A stretch of 64,000 bases of DNA, taken from positions 36,453,473-36,517,472 of the forward strand of contig NC_063449.1 in assembly GCF_020379485.1 (NCBI RefSeq), given 5' to 3'. A program made the translations under genes and the position numbers. This DNA is from Brassica napus. Its lineage: Eukaryota > Streptophyta > Magnoliopsida > Brassicales > Brassicaceae. Positions within the stretch are counted from its first letter, which is position 1; each line of letters starts with the position of its first letter. The notes under the pieces are model-generated. The model had not been told where the DNA came from and made no database searches. It saw only the letters and a program-made list of their open reading frames with translations. This document shows positions 11,661 to 24,335 of the stretch, piece by piece.

Positions 11661-12930
11661 ATGAATTATGGATGGCCTATATGTGGAAGTGTACGTTGTG
11701 GTTCGTATAGATGATGACCATGGTTTACTAAAACAACTAACCATTTACAAAATAACATTGGAAAGAAAGACAAACTAATATAGTTCATTTAAAAGAGAAG
11801 AACAACATATAATCTTATAGGACAACATCGCTCACAACAACTTAACACTCATGAAGTAGGTTTTGATGCAGCAAAACATAGATTGATGAAGTTGTTCCTA
11901 GTTTAGGTGTGTGGACAAGGGAAGTGTGGACATGGGTGTGGACAGGGGAGTTGGGGATGACGATTGTGGACAAGAGATGTATGTACGTGGATGCATTCGA
12001 CAAAGGCATGGATGGGAGGACTATGGAGGGCATGTCTGTGGAGTTGAGCAGCATATTTGAAGACCCGTACATGTCCAATGTTCATATGATTTGATATTTT
12101 TGCTGTTTTTTTTTGTTTCTTTAGTAATGGCAAAATCGTAATTATGGTCATCTTCTTCTTCTTCCAAATTGTTTTACTTCGTCTGCAACACTTTCATGGC
12201 CGACCATAGAATATTGTCACAATAAATCAAAAAATCACGTTGTTCATGTTGTTTTTGAGTTAAACTGATAGATCTATTCGGTTACATTCGATTTTAAGAA
12301 CTAAATCTGGAAAAATAAACATTTTAAGAACCCAGCTTTTTTTGCCGAATCTTGGCCAAATCGAAACGCTTACCCACCGTGGAAAGCTCCAACGCCGCGT
12401 AATTTCTTGTCCCAGACACGTTTTTGAAACTCGATACTAAAGCCAATCTGACCACAACACGACAGCCTAATGGATTCTATTCGCGCCTTCGAAGGAACAT
12501 AGCCTTCCCAGTTCACACAGATTTGGATGAAAGGTGCCATGTTCACTTAGGCGCCATGGGCACAAAGTGGGGTTGATGTTCGGTTTCGAGTTATGAAACG
12601 GTTTAGAAATCTTAATCTTCATCGTTTGTGAGATAAAAATTGGAAATTTGAAAATTTTATGTGTGATGAAATTGAGGTTTTTTTTTTTTTAGGAATTTGA
12701 GGTTTTCGTGACTTTCTGGAAAATAAGGGGAAAATTTCTAATGTTTAAGTGGTATTAAAATTTTTGTGCTTTAGCGACCGGAAAAAGTAAAGAAAAACTG
12801 TTTCAGTTACAGACTTACAGTGTTTTAGTTTAGGGGCATTGGAGTCTTTTTTACATGACAATGTGTGCCTCCAGTCCAAGGTGACCGGAAGTGTAATAGG
12901 AAAGCGGAAAAGTGACTCCAAATGTAAAAA
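11661..12930. other. Intergenic DNA, no gene recognised
   Basis: TGTGGACA-rich between 11900 and 11970, otherwise unremarkable. Open frames here are short and overlap on both strands. Confidence 0.35.
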
Positions 12931-13795
12931 ATTCATACTTCAATTCTTTTTTTTTTCCGCCAAGTTTTTTTTTTTAATATTAATAAAAAGGATCAAACCC
13001 AACTACACGGCCCAAGGCCCAACCAAACAAACAACAAGAAGTCCAAAACCCTACGGGCCAATAAGAAAAGTTAAAAGGCATGCGGCCCAAAACAAAAACC
13101 CGACCGACTTCGGTAGGCCCACGCGTCAAGGAGGCCGGACACGTGTAAGGATAACACACCATCAGTACGACACACGTCGCTTCAGCCTCAACTTGACTGT
13201 CACCACCTCGAGACGTCGCCGGAGCTACACAACCACAAACCTCGAACTCAGAATACCGGAGAGCCTCCATCGAAACCAACTCTTCTCTTCCACGCTTTGT
13301 CTTCACTTCGGAGAGCTTCATCGATCCAATCGAGAACTCATCCGACTGAACAAAGCCGTGAACCACTTGGAACCACGAACCAAGAGACACACACACACCA
13401 CAAACGGGATCCAAAACCGATCCAACGAACTGGAACAAACTAGAGCCGGCGACGCAAGACTGAGGAAGCCTTCACCTCCCGAAAACAAGGGCCGGCGGCG
13501 ACGGAGCTGTAAGAGCCTCCACCTCCCGGAAACGAAACATCAACTGGCAAAAACGACTAGCTTCACTAGCTTCACCGCGCCAAACCTCCACACGACCGCG
13601 TCTTTACTCCAGAATCAGATCCGCCGCGGATAGGACCTGAACCAGAGCTCAGACAAGACGGAGGACATATGAGATGAATGAGAAGCGCAAAGATAACATC
13701 TTTAGGGTATCTCGAGGGGCTCCGGCGACGGCACGCACGCTCACACGCCGGCCGCTCGCCGGATCCAATCTTAGATCTGATTCATACTTCAATTC
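12931..13795 (-). mobile_element. Non-LTR retroposon (minus orientation) with 16-bp target duplication
   Basis: The direct repeat ATTCATACTTCAATTC occurs at 12931-12946 and 13780-13795. The 833-bp insert between them reads on the minus strand from a GC-rich leader (CAGATCTAAGATTGGATCC...) to an A-rich 3' tail with two A-runs (T-runs at about 12947-12956 and 12965-12975 on plus). It is clearly more GC-rich than its flanks. Minus-strand frames carry no reverse transcriptase. It is therefore a non-autonomous or truncated LINE-like copy (only the 5' leader plus 3' end), or a retrocopied non-coding RNA. The identical target duplications suggest recent insertion. Confidence 0.75.
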
Positions 13796-14361
13796 GTATC
13801 CGAACCTTCTCATGCACATAAAACAAAGAATACTAAATATATTCCTCCCTTGTCACGTTTCAGACCAGCTGTTCTATATATACGATCTTTCTCAATTTTC
13901 TTTTTAAAAATAATTCTGTAATATATTAGCGTATTGTGTTTATTGGGTATATATATATATATATACATAAATTATTGAGAAAAAAAAAGACGACAAAAAT
14001 ACGGATTCATGATTAAAGATAAAATTTACAATATATATATCACAGAAAAATATAAAGATTCAAAATAGACATTATTTCTCTGTCTCTCTATCATAATGTT
14101 TCGAGTAAAGTGAAGCATATCAAACAGAATAAAAGCCATGGAACCTATAAAGAACACCAACCATCTTAACTCATCAAAGTGATAAGACTGTTCCTCTCTT
14201 CACTTGCTTTTGTGTTCACTTTTCTTTGTTCTCTATTATTGTTTATAATTCAGAAAAGTCGAATACACCTAGCTACTTCTTCGATCGATATTGATTTCTG
14301 TCCATACTTCAACCAATAAACAAAGTTAGGACCCAGAAAACCACCCATAAGACTAGAAACC
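13796..14361. promoter_or_regulatory. Upstream region of the CLE26-like gene
   Basis: AT-rich, with a short (TA)n run near 13951-13965. A TATA box-like TATAAAG at 14146-14152 lies about 210 bp before the start codon. Confidence 0.4.
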
Positions 14362-15318
14362 ATGCGAAATCTCCAATCCCTTCGTCTCCAATTGTTGTTT
14401 TGTACACTATTTACAATTGGTTTAGTCACTCTTCTGATGATCGATGCTTTTGTCTTAGAAAATAACAGTGAAGCCAAAACCGCAAAAGAGATCACTGCTG
14501 CTAAGACGATTAACAACTCCATTGTACATGCTAAGGAAGTACAACAAGAACTTGAAGATAAACCAAGCAATGGCGATCTTATCTACGCTGGCAGCAAAAG
14601 AACAGTGCCTCGTGGACCTGATCCTATACACAACAGGTTCTTTTACCATTTTTAAATTTCATCTTTTACTTTCAGTCAACTCTTCTGTATATCTATCTAT
14701 GTTGTTCTTTTCCATTAAAATCTGGCATAGCTACTGATATATCTATGTTGAGTTAGATTAACAAAACCCTAAATATATTTAAAGACGCCAAGCAAGTTAA
14801 TTCATTTTATATAATAGAAAAAGTTTATTCATTCTTGATGTATGTATCTGTCTTTTTTTTTGGGTGGGGGGGGGGGAACTTGATGTGTCTGTCTAATTTA
14901 TATTACATACTTCTAGTACAATCAGATTAACATTTTGTTTCTTTTAGCTAACTCAGATTGGGAGAGACGTATAACAGAGGCTCGCAAAAGGCTGTCAGAT
15001 GGCTTCTTTTTTAAAAAAATTCATTTTATGGAAGCTTTAGCCCTTTTCCTTCTTTTTCTGTCACCTCATTTCTTAGTTATGTAGACAAACCACTTAAATC
15101 TCAATTAATCATTTTGACAAACAATGTTTTTATGCTAACTTCCAGTCTTCCATGGTAACTGTATTAGCGTCGTCAGTTGACTGAAGTATCAAATTTATTA
15201 AGGTTATTTATTTGTATCGGTTATATAAAAGTATAAATATAATAAAATATTTGGATAAAGTCAGTGTTCTTTATACAGGAGAGCGGGAAATTCAGGACGA
15301 CCACCGGGAAGCGCATAA
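14362..15318 (+). CDS. CLE26: CLE-family signalling peptide precursor, CLE26-like
   Basis: The precursor begins with a signal peptide/hydrophobic segment (about 1-32: basic [10 protein letters not shown], then [16 protein letters not shown]), has a variable middle with a potential glycosylation site, and ends in the CLE motif [12 protein letters not shown] (residues 80-91). CLE peptides are secreted, trimmed to 12-13 residues and perceived by LRR receptor kinases; CLE26-type peptides act in root vascular and root architecture control. A donor (AG|GTTC, intron from 14637) lies within the codon after HN. Joining to an acceptor at 15278/15279 gives exon 14362-14636 + 15279-15318 and a 104-aa protein ending [13 protein letters not shown]. 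An alternative acceptor at 14947/14948 gives HNS and a stop, and read-through gives HNRFFYHF. The mature peptide is unaffected. CLE26 identity rests on the motif and synteny; position 2 of the motif is Thr here, Lys in the CLE26 peptide as I recall it. Confidence 0.85.
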
Positions 15319-15534
15319 GTACGGTGAAAGCTTGGGGAAGAAGCAGATAGAAGTATTTATTGGCAAAGGTTTTGTAATGCTGCTAGATTCTCTTTTCCTT
15401 TCGTTTGGGATCGAATCTTTTAAATATGCTCAAAACATTTGTGACCCTACACTTCTATTTTTTCGGTTTAATGTTTTTTTACCCTAGCGAAGAAATTATC
15501 AAATTATATATTTATAGGCTCTTTCTCAAAAAAA

Positions 15535-15583
<49 letters not shown>

Positions 15584-15794
15584 ATAGGCCAAGAAGAAAA
15601 GAAGTATACGAGCATGCAATTCTGATTTATCATATTGCATATTGGTTCTTTCTTTTGTCCATCTTTGAGTTACATTTAGATCTCTTTTTTCTCACATTGT
15701 ATGTGGGCAATATGATTATATGCATTTACTAAATTAGGTATATTATTTACTCGAAAAACGACAAATGAGTGCTTTTATGGGGGTCAAACTTCAT
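15319..15794. other. 3' flank with poly(A)/(TA)n/poly(T) low-complexity block
   Basis: A run of A, then (TA)n, then T occupies about 15528-15583. No gene is seen. Confidence 0.6.
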
Positions 15795-16170
15795 TCATTC
15801 ATAACTTAACAAAGCTTACATCTCCAAAGTGGAGTTAGACAAGAGCATTAGAGCATTCTTTGCTAAACCATCAGCTACAGTTCTTCAGTATTGGAATAAA
15901 ACTAAACAATAGAGTTAAAGGATCGATTCAACACGTAAATGTCATGAAAGATACTTTTGATTGCAATCTCAGAGGACGAACCTTTGAGAAGAGATATGAG
16001 ATCACTTTTACAATCTGATTGACAAGTTAAGTCTTTGAAACCCGAAGAGGCAACGTCTATAATTGCTGCTCTAATACTCAGGGCTCGACAATATCTGATA
16101 AAACAAGCCATCTGTCAGAGGTTCCGGTCTTTAGACAGTTCTCTGACTTCAACTGGAAAACCCAACCCAA
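15795..16170 (-). pseudogene. RNase H-like (RVT_3 type) fragment, frameshifted
   Basis: Minus-strand translation gives ALSIRAAIIDVASSGFKDLT, CQSDCKSDLISLLKGS and, after at least one frameshift near 15902, ADGLAKNALMLLSNSTLEM. The order (LxLRAAI, QSDCK, then ADGLAKNA) is that of the plant reverse-transcriptase-like RNase H domain found at the ends of LINEs and as stand-alone genes. It lacks a start and is interrupted by stops, so it is a relic. Confidence 0.6.
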
Positions 16171-16432
16171 ATGAGTGCTTTTTTGTTTGTGTAAATAACA
16201 TGTGTTTTTTTTTCCGAAAAAGAAAGTAATACGTACTATTTTAGGTTAATTTGTTGCATAACCATTATGGTGAAAAAATTCACAAAATAACCATACTTTG
16301 GAAAGTGTGTACATTTGACGTCCACTTAGACTGTTTTCTCCTTAATGTGTGTGGGTATATTATATATAAACCCAAAATACTATTTTTGTTTTTGTGTACA
16401 TATAGAATAAATCTAAATGTATAGAGAAAAAA

Positions 16433-16694
16433 CAATGTTTTAAAAATCGGACCAACATTGATTTGGCATTGTAATAATATGAATTTTTTACGAAGTTTTT
16501 TTTACAATTTGCAGCTTAATTGAATTTGAAAAATGGGTTTTAATATCGAATTGGATCACCGGTTTAGCGAATTTCACCGGTTTTAACCAGATTTGTCGGT
16601 TTAACTCAAATTCGGTTTTTAATGCAGCCCGAAACCAGTTAGAAGGCCAAGTCACGGTCCGACCAGCTGGTCCAGTCTGGTTTTCAAAACACTG
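16433..16694. mobile_element. Small TIR element, CAATGTTTTAAAAATCGG family
   Basis: The left end reads CAATGTTTTAAAAATCGG. The right end reverse-complemented reads CAGTGTTTTGAAAACCAG. The left end matches the termini of the element at 40421-40851, so the two are relatives. No clean target duplication remains. The interior has CGGTTT-rich words and no coding capacity. Confidence 0.5.
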
Positions 16695-16735
16695 AGAGAG
16701 AGGGAGGGAGGGAGGGATGGGGGGAGAGAGAGAGA
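16695..16735 (+). repeat. GA/GGGA low-complexity repeat
   Basis: A purine-only run of GAGAGA and GGGAGGGAGGGA words. Confidence 0.85.
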
Positions 16736-19119
16736 ATTACATTTATGTTCTATGTTTCTAAATAGAATAGAACACAACAAAATTGTGTATAATCCAAAAA
16801 GAAACTCTAACTATGCTATATATATTTTTAAGATAGTATAAATTTTATAATGCTAGTTTAGAGAATCCCACCACAACTAAGTGTTTTTTTGTAAGGGTAA
16901 AGGGATGAATATCATTTACTTAATTAACTTTCACAATATGGTTACTTACCTAACTAATTAACCCTTGCATAATCACTGTTTGATATTGCACCATATCATA
17001 TGGTAGAATACAAAAACACTCGCATAAATTGGTTCTCTTTCTGTATATATAAATATGATTTTTATCACACTCTTTTAACCACAAAATAAATAAATAAGAT
17101 GAAGTTTTGTGTAAAGAACAATTGTACTTATGTAATTTTATCAAATCATTAACAAATTTTTTAGTCCATTTTTGTTGTTGTACACTGAAAGAATATATCC
17201 TTGCAAAGAGGAAAATAAAAGAGATGTCTCCAAAGAATGGATATATCAGATATTAATGATTTATAAATGGTATAGTTATTAGACATTAGTTAATAAGAAA
17301 ATGACTTTCAAAATGCTGAATTTTAAAATTAAAGGAGAATGTGTGTAATGGTTATTCTAAGTAAAAGAGACCACATTGCTTCTTTGTGTTATGCTTTTCC
17401 CCATCTTATATTCTTTTGTTCTTTTGTGGAGAAATTCGCACCACTACTATCTTTTTCACACTTTAATTTGTTCCATCAATTTCGAAATTGTTTTCACTAA
17501 TCTTGATATATAAAGGTACTAGTAACTTAATTTGTTAATTTATAACATCAAAAATATACAATATATATACTAGGATTGGTCCCCCCTACTGGCATGAAGT
17601 TATAAAAAAACTATTTTATATGAATTTACATTAAATATATGAAACATTTTTTATGCGTGTTTTGGATTCAGTTTTCTTTATTTTACAGGTAGATGCTATG
17701 TGTACACTCAGATGTGTGATTAAGCAACATGTCTTGTTTTTGAGTCAATGACAATACTGTAGATGATCCTTTACAATGACATGGTTAAAAGATGTTAGTA
17801 ATGCTTAGGTGACAATACAAACTAGATGAGAAAACAATCTATGCAATTACTGTGAGAATGCATTACCTAAGTAACCTAACTATCCCAATTGCATTGTCAT
17901 TATTACATCTTGAACATGTAAAATATTATGTAGTTTTTTATATATATTATAGAATGTTGATCAAATTTGTATGTGCGTACTACGGAAGATAGTGGAGAGG
18001 GAACATATTTGAAAAGTTTGTGAACTTTCAAAAATAACCTTATAGGTGAACTTCTTGAGAATGAATTCTAATCTCGTGAGAGGACATCATTTTTGGGAGA
18101 ACTTCTCCAAGTTTCTTTAAAATAAATAAAATAAATAATTAATTAAAATTTGATATGGTAAAATCTGTATTGTGAGAACACATGTAGATCAGTCTCTCAA
18201 ACAACCTTCATAATAGTTGAACATAGGTACAGCATATTGGTTGCTGACTTTCGGTGGATTAAGGTTGTTGCATATGCATGTCTTAAACTTCTTAATAGTG
18301 AACATTTAATCGCTATTTCATAGTCGTTTACTTTCTTTTGTATATGTAAATCATTTAGTTGTCATAAGAATAATTAGGCTTTTTGACAAGTGAGGATTTT
18401 CGTTATATGGTGAAAGTAAGAGGAGGAGGAACATATGACTAAAGCTTGCAACGAGTCGGAGCAGTCAAGATACAACGAGTCGACGAGAACATGAGACAGA
18501 GATGTTGACGATGTTTTGTATGCATTTTGTCATGATTTAGTTTATGGTTTTTTGTTCATGTTGTTTCAGTAGGTCTCCTTAAATTGCTGATCAAACTACC
18601 AAAATTTAAGAAATATTTGTAATTTATTCTTACACAACATCATGTAAAAAAATACAACTAAATTTCAGATTTATTTGCTCTGTATTCCTAAAGTCAAAAC
18701 AATAGCAATAATTGAAGTTTCGTTTGTTTCACTAGTTCCTGTTTTATTTTTGGTGTTTGGTAGCTTGGACCTCTTTGTACCAGCCATGCCGCCATGGTAC
18801 TAGAGCTTTTTGTTCTTGTTCTTGTTCTTCTTCCAATGAATGTACCAAGTGGAACAATTTTTTTCTTGAAGAAGGAACTTGTGGTCAGCAACATTGATAA
18901 GCTTTCCATCGTCCATATCAAACGTTCAGTCTAAATCTTCAAATCAAGCTTAGTTCTGAACTAAAAATGAATATTTAGTAATGATGGTTAGTGATTTCTA
19001 CCGGCTGAGATTAACATTTTTATGTGCGTGTGTTCAGGTTCTCCCACACCCACATCGGAGTAGAGCACCTTTACAAGATATTGGTATACACGTTTAATTA
19101 CCAAAGATACAAAGACGTA
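16736..19119. other. AT-rich intergenic DNA, no gene recognised
   Basis: No domain-bearing frame or clear transposon end was found. A minus-strand frame at 18694-18921 has no recognisable family. Confidence 0.4.
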
Positions 19120-19820
19120 TGTTGAGGATTCTATCGGTTTCCTGAAAGCTTCAATGTAGCTCAAATCGCAATCAATCAATCTGAGTGTGGAATCGAATCA
19201 AGTGAGAAATTAAACGACACAAGAGTTTTTGTTAACCCGGTGTTCACCGCACTTCTCCGATGTGGAGAAGCCGCTATACTCACCGGAGAGAGAATTAGGT
19301 CTCTCAACCTTTCCAATAAATGAAACTGAGAAGAGTACAATCACCGGAGGTTACACTTGCGTTCTTCATGTCTCGGTTACAATCACCACGAGATACAAAT
19401 GGAATGGAGGAAGAAGATACAAGAAGCTAAGCCTAGATACACAGAGAATCTCCTTCTCTCTCTCACCAGCTCCAACACTCTGTCGCGAGCTCTCTCACTA
19501 CCTCGAGCTCTCAGTCGCGAGCTCTCTCACTCAGCCTTGACTCTCTCAATCCGGATCGAGCTCTCGCTCACAGTCTTGAGCTTTCTCAGCTCTCTTCTCA
19601 GATTCTGTTGCAGACGCTTGACGTCGTAACTCCTTCGTCTCTTGATGACAATGACTTGATGAAGCTCAGAAAATATCTTCAGCTTAAGTGGTTAATGACT
19701 CTCCACTTGAAGTTAGCCAAAGCATGCCTAACTCACATGCCTTTCATCAGACCAACATTAGCTTGAGTAAACCTTCTCCTTGGCTGAGAGACTTAAAAGA
19801 TAAGAAGACATATTTCTACA
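19120..19820 (-). repeat. LTR (3' LTR of the minus-strand element)
   Basis: 701 bp, TGTTGAGG...TTTCTACA on plus. Contains a long CTCTC/GAGCTC-rich stretch. It has an extra segment (GATGACAATGACTTGATGAAG region, about 19643-19690) relative to the other LTR. Confidence 0.88.
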
Positions 19821-19832
19821 ATCTCCACCTTG
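19821..19832 (-). other. Polypurine tract
   Basis: On the minus strand CAAGGTGGAGAT lies directly before the TG of the 3' LTR. Confidence 0.7.
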
Positions 19833-22800
19833 TCATCGATCTTCTTCATGTATCTACCTTCCCTTGAGCTTTCTCCTCATGTACTTGAGCAAACTTGCTC
19901 ATCTGCAACTCCCTGCAGATTCTTGCAACTCCCTGCAGATTCTTGCATCTTCTCAGCTTCATATAGCTTTGAATAAAGCATATTCAACTTCATCCATCTT
20001 TGAGCATCACTGCTCAGCTTCAATACTTCCTAAAATTAGTTTCCTCCAAGCATCTCAACCCGTATCCATCTTGATACAACCTGAAGAATTCCTTGCCACT
20101 GCTCCTTTGAACCTCTTACCGAAACTCCACCTCAACAGCTTGTCTTCATACAATCAATCACCATCAATGAACCAGACATGAAACTCACAAGGCATGGCTG
20201 TGATGTTAAACACTTTTTTTCATTCTTGAGCACTGTCTTCTTAAGTTGATAAACCTCTCTAACACAACCTTGTGTTAAGCTCAACTTCTTCATTGATCTT
20301 CCTTTGGCAGTTTCCACTTGAGACCACTTATCAGTAACTCAACACACTCCATAAGCTTCAACTTTGACTAGTATAGATTAGCCTATGACGCTTGACGTGT
20401 TACTGCAATTAAGGTCTTCAAATAATCTGCCAAAACCTGAACTGATGCTTGCTTGAAACTCTTTAGGAACTTGAATCTTTTTCCTCAAACCAGAAGCTCC
20501 TTGATTCAAAACTTTTGAAACCAATCTCAACAGCCAGTAGACACCAACTGCTTAACCTGCGATTTTCCTTACAACAACTTGAATGAACACACTGACTTGA
20601 ACACCACTCTGCACCGCTGCTGTTGCCAACAGAACACGCCGCTTAACACAACACGGTTAAGAAGACTTTCGATACAAGATCTCTGCTCAAACTCTGCCCA
20701 AACAAATCATTGCAACCCTGCAACCTGAATCCTCTGTAGACCCATTTGATTCACCTCAAAAAGCACCTGATATCAGAATCAAAAATACTACTGACATCTC
20801 TTGCAGAAAACCAGAAACATATAAGTTTCCTCCCTGATTCAACTAGCCTTCTGTCTAGCCAAGTCAGCCTTGAAACCTGAACTTGAACCGATGTTGAAAC
20901 TCAACAAATCACGCCCCATAGCTCCACCTTGTTGTGAGTACTTCCGACCCTACTTCCCTTTCCAATTCCTTGAGCAAACAAGACAGTACCAGTAGCTCGA
21001 AAAACAATTTGTGTACTCTTTAACCGTATCTCTCATCATAAGAACCTGAGATACTCAAGAGATACTTTCTTTACAGCTTCTTTCACATCAATATCGAGCC
21101 CATGATGTGTTTCCCCTGCTGTGCCAGACCTGCAACACATTTAATAGTGTGTAAACTCCACCAAAAAATTTGGTACTTGCATCATAGATCTTCTCACAGC
21201 TGAACCGAAGACTCTTCTTGGCTCAACAACTTTTCCTCTAGTGTTCTTCACACTTAGGCTCCACACTTGTTAATCCTGCAAGTGTCTTTCTTACTGAGAA
21301 GATTTCCACTTCCTCCTGATGCACACATACAAATTAGCACTTCTCAAGTTGCTGTCTCAGAAACCAGTTCATAACATGTTTCTTCTTCAGCCTTCTCTAG
21401 GACTTCAAACCAGTTGCACATGCTGTGAAAAGCCTTGTCTTTATGCTGTTTTCACACGCCACATTATACCTTCTGAAGTGATTTACTTTGAGAAACTTCA
21501 GCAAGCCCTAGCTTCTCTTAATTCTCGTTAGAGAAAAAAATACCAAGATCACTTCTATATACTTCATCTCAGACATTCACAAAACCTGCATGCAACTTTC
21601 TATTGTTTCAGCAACCTTGACTTCTTGTAGTTTTAGAGCCTGCTCACATTTGATTTATGCCAAAGCTCAGACTGATATTCATCAATCTTCACCTTATACC
21701 ATAGATCAAAACACCTTTGATTTCTTCTCCAGCAAAGCCAACATAAACTTTTATTTACCGCTGCTCAAAACTCTGATCATACAAGATTCTTTGCTGAAAA
21801 ATAGCTCCATCCAGAAACTGTGTTTCTCTCTGATTCTGCCTTGAAGTCACTGCACTTCAGATTCTCTTGTAGACACTGCACTTGGCTCTCTTCTCCTTCT
21901 TGTTACCACACAAAATCAGAATGAATCCCATAACCTGCTGAAATCTTATTAGCAGAACTTCTAAACCAACAACACTGCTCCACCTGAAGGCATAAGCAGC
22001 TGAGAAGACTTGAGAAATCCGTCTGAACCAGTAGCACTGCTCCCCCTGAAGCCAAAAAAACATCTGAAGATATGCACTACAACACTTGTAGAGGCAAGAC
22101 TCCACCTGAAAACAGTAACCCCTCAGACCTCAACAAATTTCTCTTCACACATATCATCCATTCTCAGTCCTAAAACATTCCTGCACTTTAATCTTGATCC
22201 ATTAAAGTGCTCTGTGTATTTGACTGAATACATGGCTTCTTGCTTCAAAATATGTGTCAAAACTTATGACAAAATATCTTCCTTTTGCAGCCATTTAACC
22301 TCAGTCACATTTACCCAAGAAACCACCAAGAGTCATTGCTTCTTCAAAGCAATTCATGTACCACCAAACTGAAAATGCTTCAGACCATCTGCATCTTTTC
22401 TAAATTTTAACCAAAATCAGAACCCATGCGCTCTGCTCTTGTCTCATGTGCTCCACCTTCTTGTCTCTGAAACTTCAACCGGTCTTGGACTTGAGTTTCT
22501 GAAAACGTGAGCTACCATAACCTGAGACATTCCCGCAGACTTTAACTTGTAACATCCCTGTCCAAGAGGAAACAGAACCAGCAAAACCAATTTCTTGCTT
22601 TCTTTTCCTGTGGAACACAAAACTAGAAACTTGCTCCCTGTTCTAGTTTCTTTATCACTGATATTCAATCAGCCTTGCTTCAGAGTTCATCACCTTTAAT
22701 ATTTTGTAGAAACACCTTTGAGTTTAGACAGTAAGATCTCTTCACCGAGCTTTCTCCTGTTCCTCACAACATCTCACCAAGCTGCTACTTGTTGACACCA

Positions 22801-24321
22801 CAAATAAATCTTTGTACCAACATATACTTGCAAAAGGCTGTACATTCTTTGCCTTTGCTCTAGCTGCTTCTTCCCGGAGATACAACATGTTTCTGCATCA
22901 CTAACTTGATGACTCTTTCGCTATCACCCGAAGCTTCTCATCTCACTCATCCAATGAGACTGACTTCTATCCTGAGACTGAACCCATGCAGAACCACTTC
23001 TGTTTATCACATTATTGCCACTGAAGAGTAGCCACAAATGTAACAGCCTTTATTCATTTAGTAGAAAGCCAGCCTTGTTGCTACCAGCTCTATTTCTGAT
23101 CTTCTGATAACTCTGATCATCACTACCTGAGCTCCTCATATCCACAAGAATCTGATCCTTTACCCTTGTGACTGAACCTGCAGACCTTCAGCTCAAAACC
23201 TCTGAAAACTGAACCAACCTTAAAGCTTCAAAATATTGAACCTGTCTTGTTCCACAACTGAGTAAACCTCACTGTCATGCTTCTCTGCAACTTCCTTTCA
23301 CTTGAATCCTGGAACCTTTAATCAACACCCAAATAGCCATTGAAACACATACCAACATCAACTTCTAAGGCGTCCCCTAGACCTGAGATTCATAAGTGCC
23401 ACCAACTGCCATTTTCTCAATCTTCTGAAACAACACTGCATATTTCTTCCACAAACGACCTGACCAATACACAATCTGACACCAGACCGGAGCCTTGATC
23501 ATCCTTTGCAAAGACAATATACATCCTTTGTGATCCAGCAAGCTTCAGTTCCCTTTTAACCGAATATGATTTACCAGCCATCACAGCCTCTCTCTGTGAC
23601 TGCAGCAAAACAAGAACACCTTATCTTCAAGATTTTAGCCTGAAAAACTGATGAACTTGATTTGATTCAAGCTTCTTAAGCCACATTTGACTTAACCTGA
23701 ATCAATCTTCAACACGAGATATCACCGGAGAGGAGTATATCAGCAGCTGCGAAGAAGACGACGATCTCTCAGCCTTCATATCCTCCGATGAAAACGAAGG
23801 CACGCAGCTGGAACATGAGAAAGCAATGGTGAATCAAGAGCTATGATCTTTTCCTTGATCTCTCTATCTTGTACTTGCTTTCTCCTTCCTCTGAATACTC
23901 TCTCCCTCACTTTTGTAACTCGTTCTTGCTTCAGTCTTTATGGATCTTCCCCTTTTTGTGAACAGCGCAACATCGCTTACAAGTTTCTTTATCATAATCT
24001 CTCACCAGACTATGACTCTAGTCTCAACATGGATAACCTTGCTTCTGCACGTGGTTTCACAAACCACAAACCAACAGATCCGATTGGATCTTCCACCGTG
24101 AACGTTCTTTCCTCCGCTTCCGACGTCGTCTTCGTCTACCTCAAGCAAACGTCGCTTTCTTCTTCCTTTGACGTTGACGCTGCATAAAAAACGACATCAG
24201 CTCTGATTCGTCACACTTGATATGAGAGCGATGCGATCTCGAGACTACAGAACCTCTGATTTTTCTTCTTCATAATCAATCAAGCTTCGTTGCCATGAAT
24301 TCTTGAATCGCCATAACCAAC

Positions 24322-24333
24322 GCTCTGATACCA
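24322..24333 (-). other. Primer-binding site, initiator tRNA-Met type
   Basis: On the minus strand TGGTATCAGAGC, the standard plant tRNA-iMet complement, lies two bases after the 5' LTR end. Confidence 0.9.
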
Positions 24334-24335
24334 CT

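Noticed and set aside
12980..13438. 152-aa minus-strand frame
   Set aside because: Falls inside the GC-rich retroposon; the composition explains the long frame and the translation has no recognisable domain.
12839..13633. 264-aa plus-strand frame
   Set aside because: Crosses the retroposon boundary and runs antisense to its poly(A) orientation; Arg/Thr-rich by composition only.
18694..18921. 75-aa minus-strand frame
   Set aside because: Alternative frames over the same bases read equally well; no family recognised.
19229..19540. 103-aa open frame, repeated at 24456-24767
   Set aside because: Lies inside both LTRs on the strand opposite to the element, so its duplication is explained by the LTR pair. 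No domain.
21319..22372. Several 70-120 aa plus-strand frames
   Set aside because: Antisense to the LTR element and without domains; C/T-rich composition lacks stops by chance.
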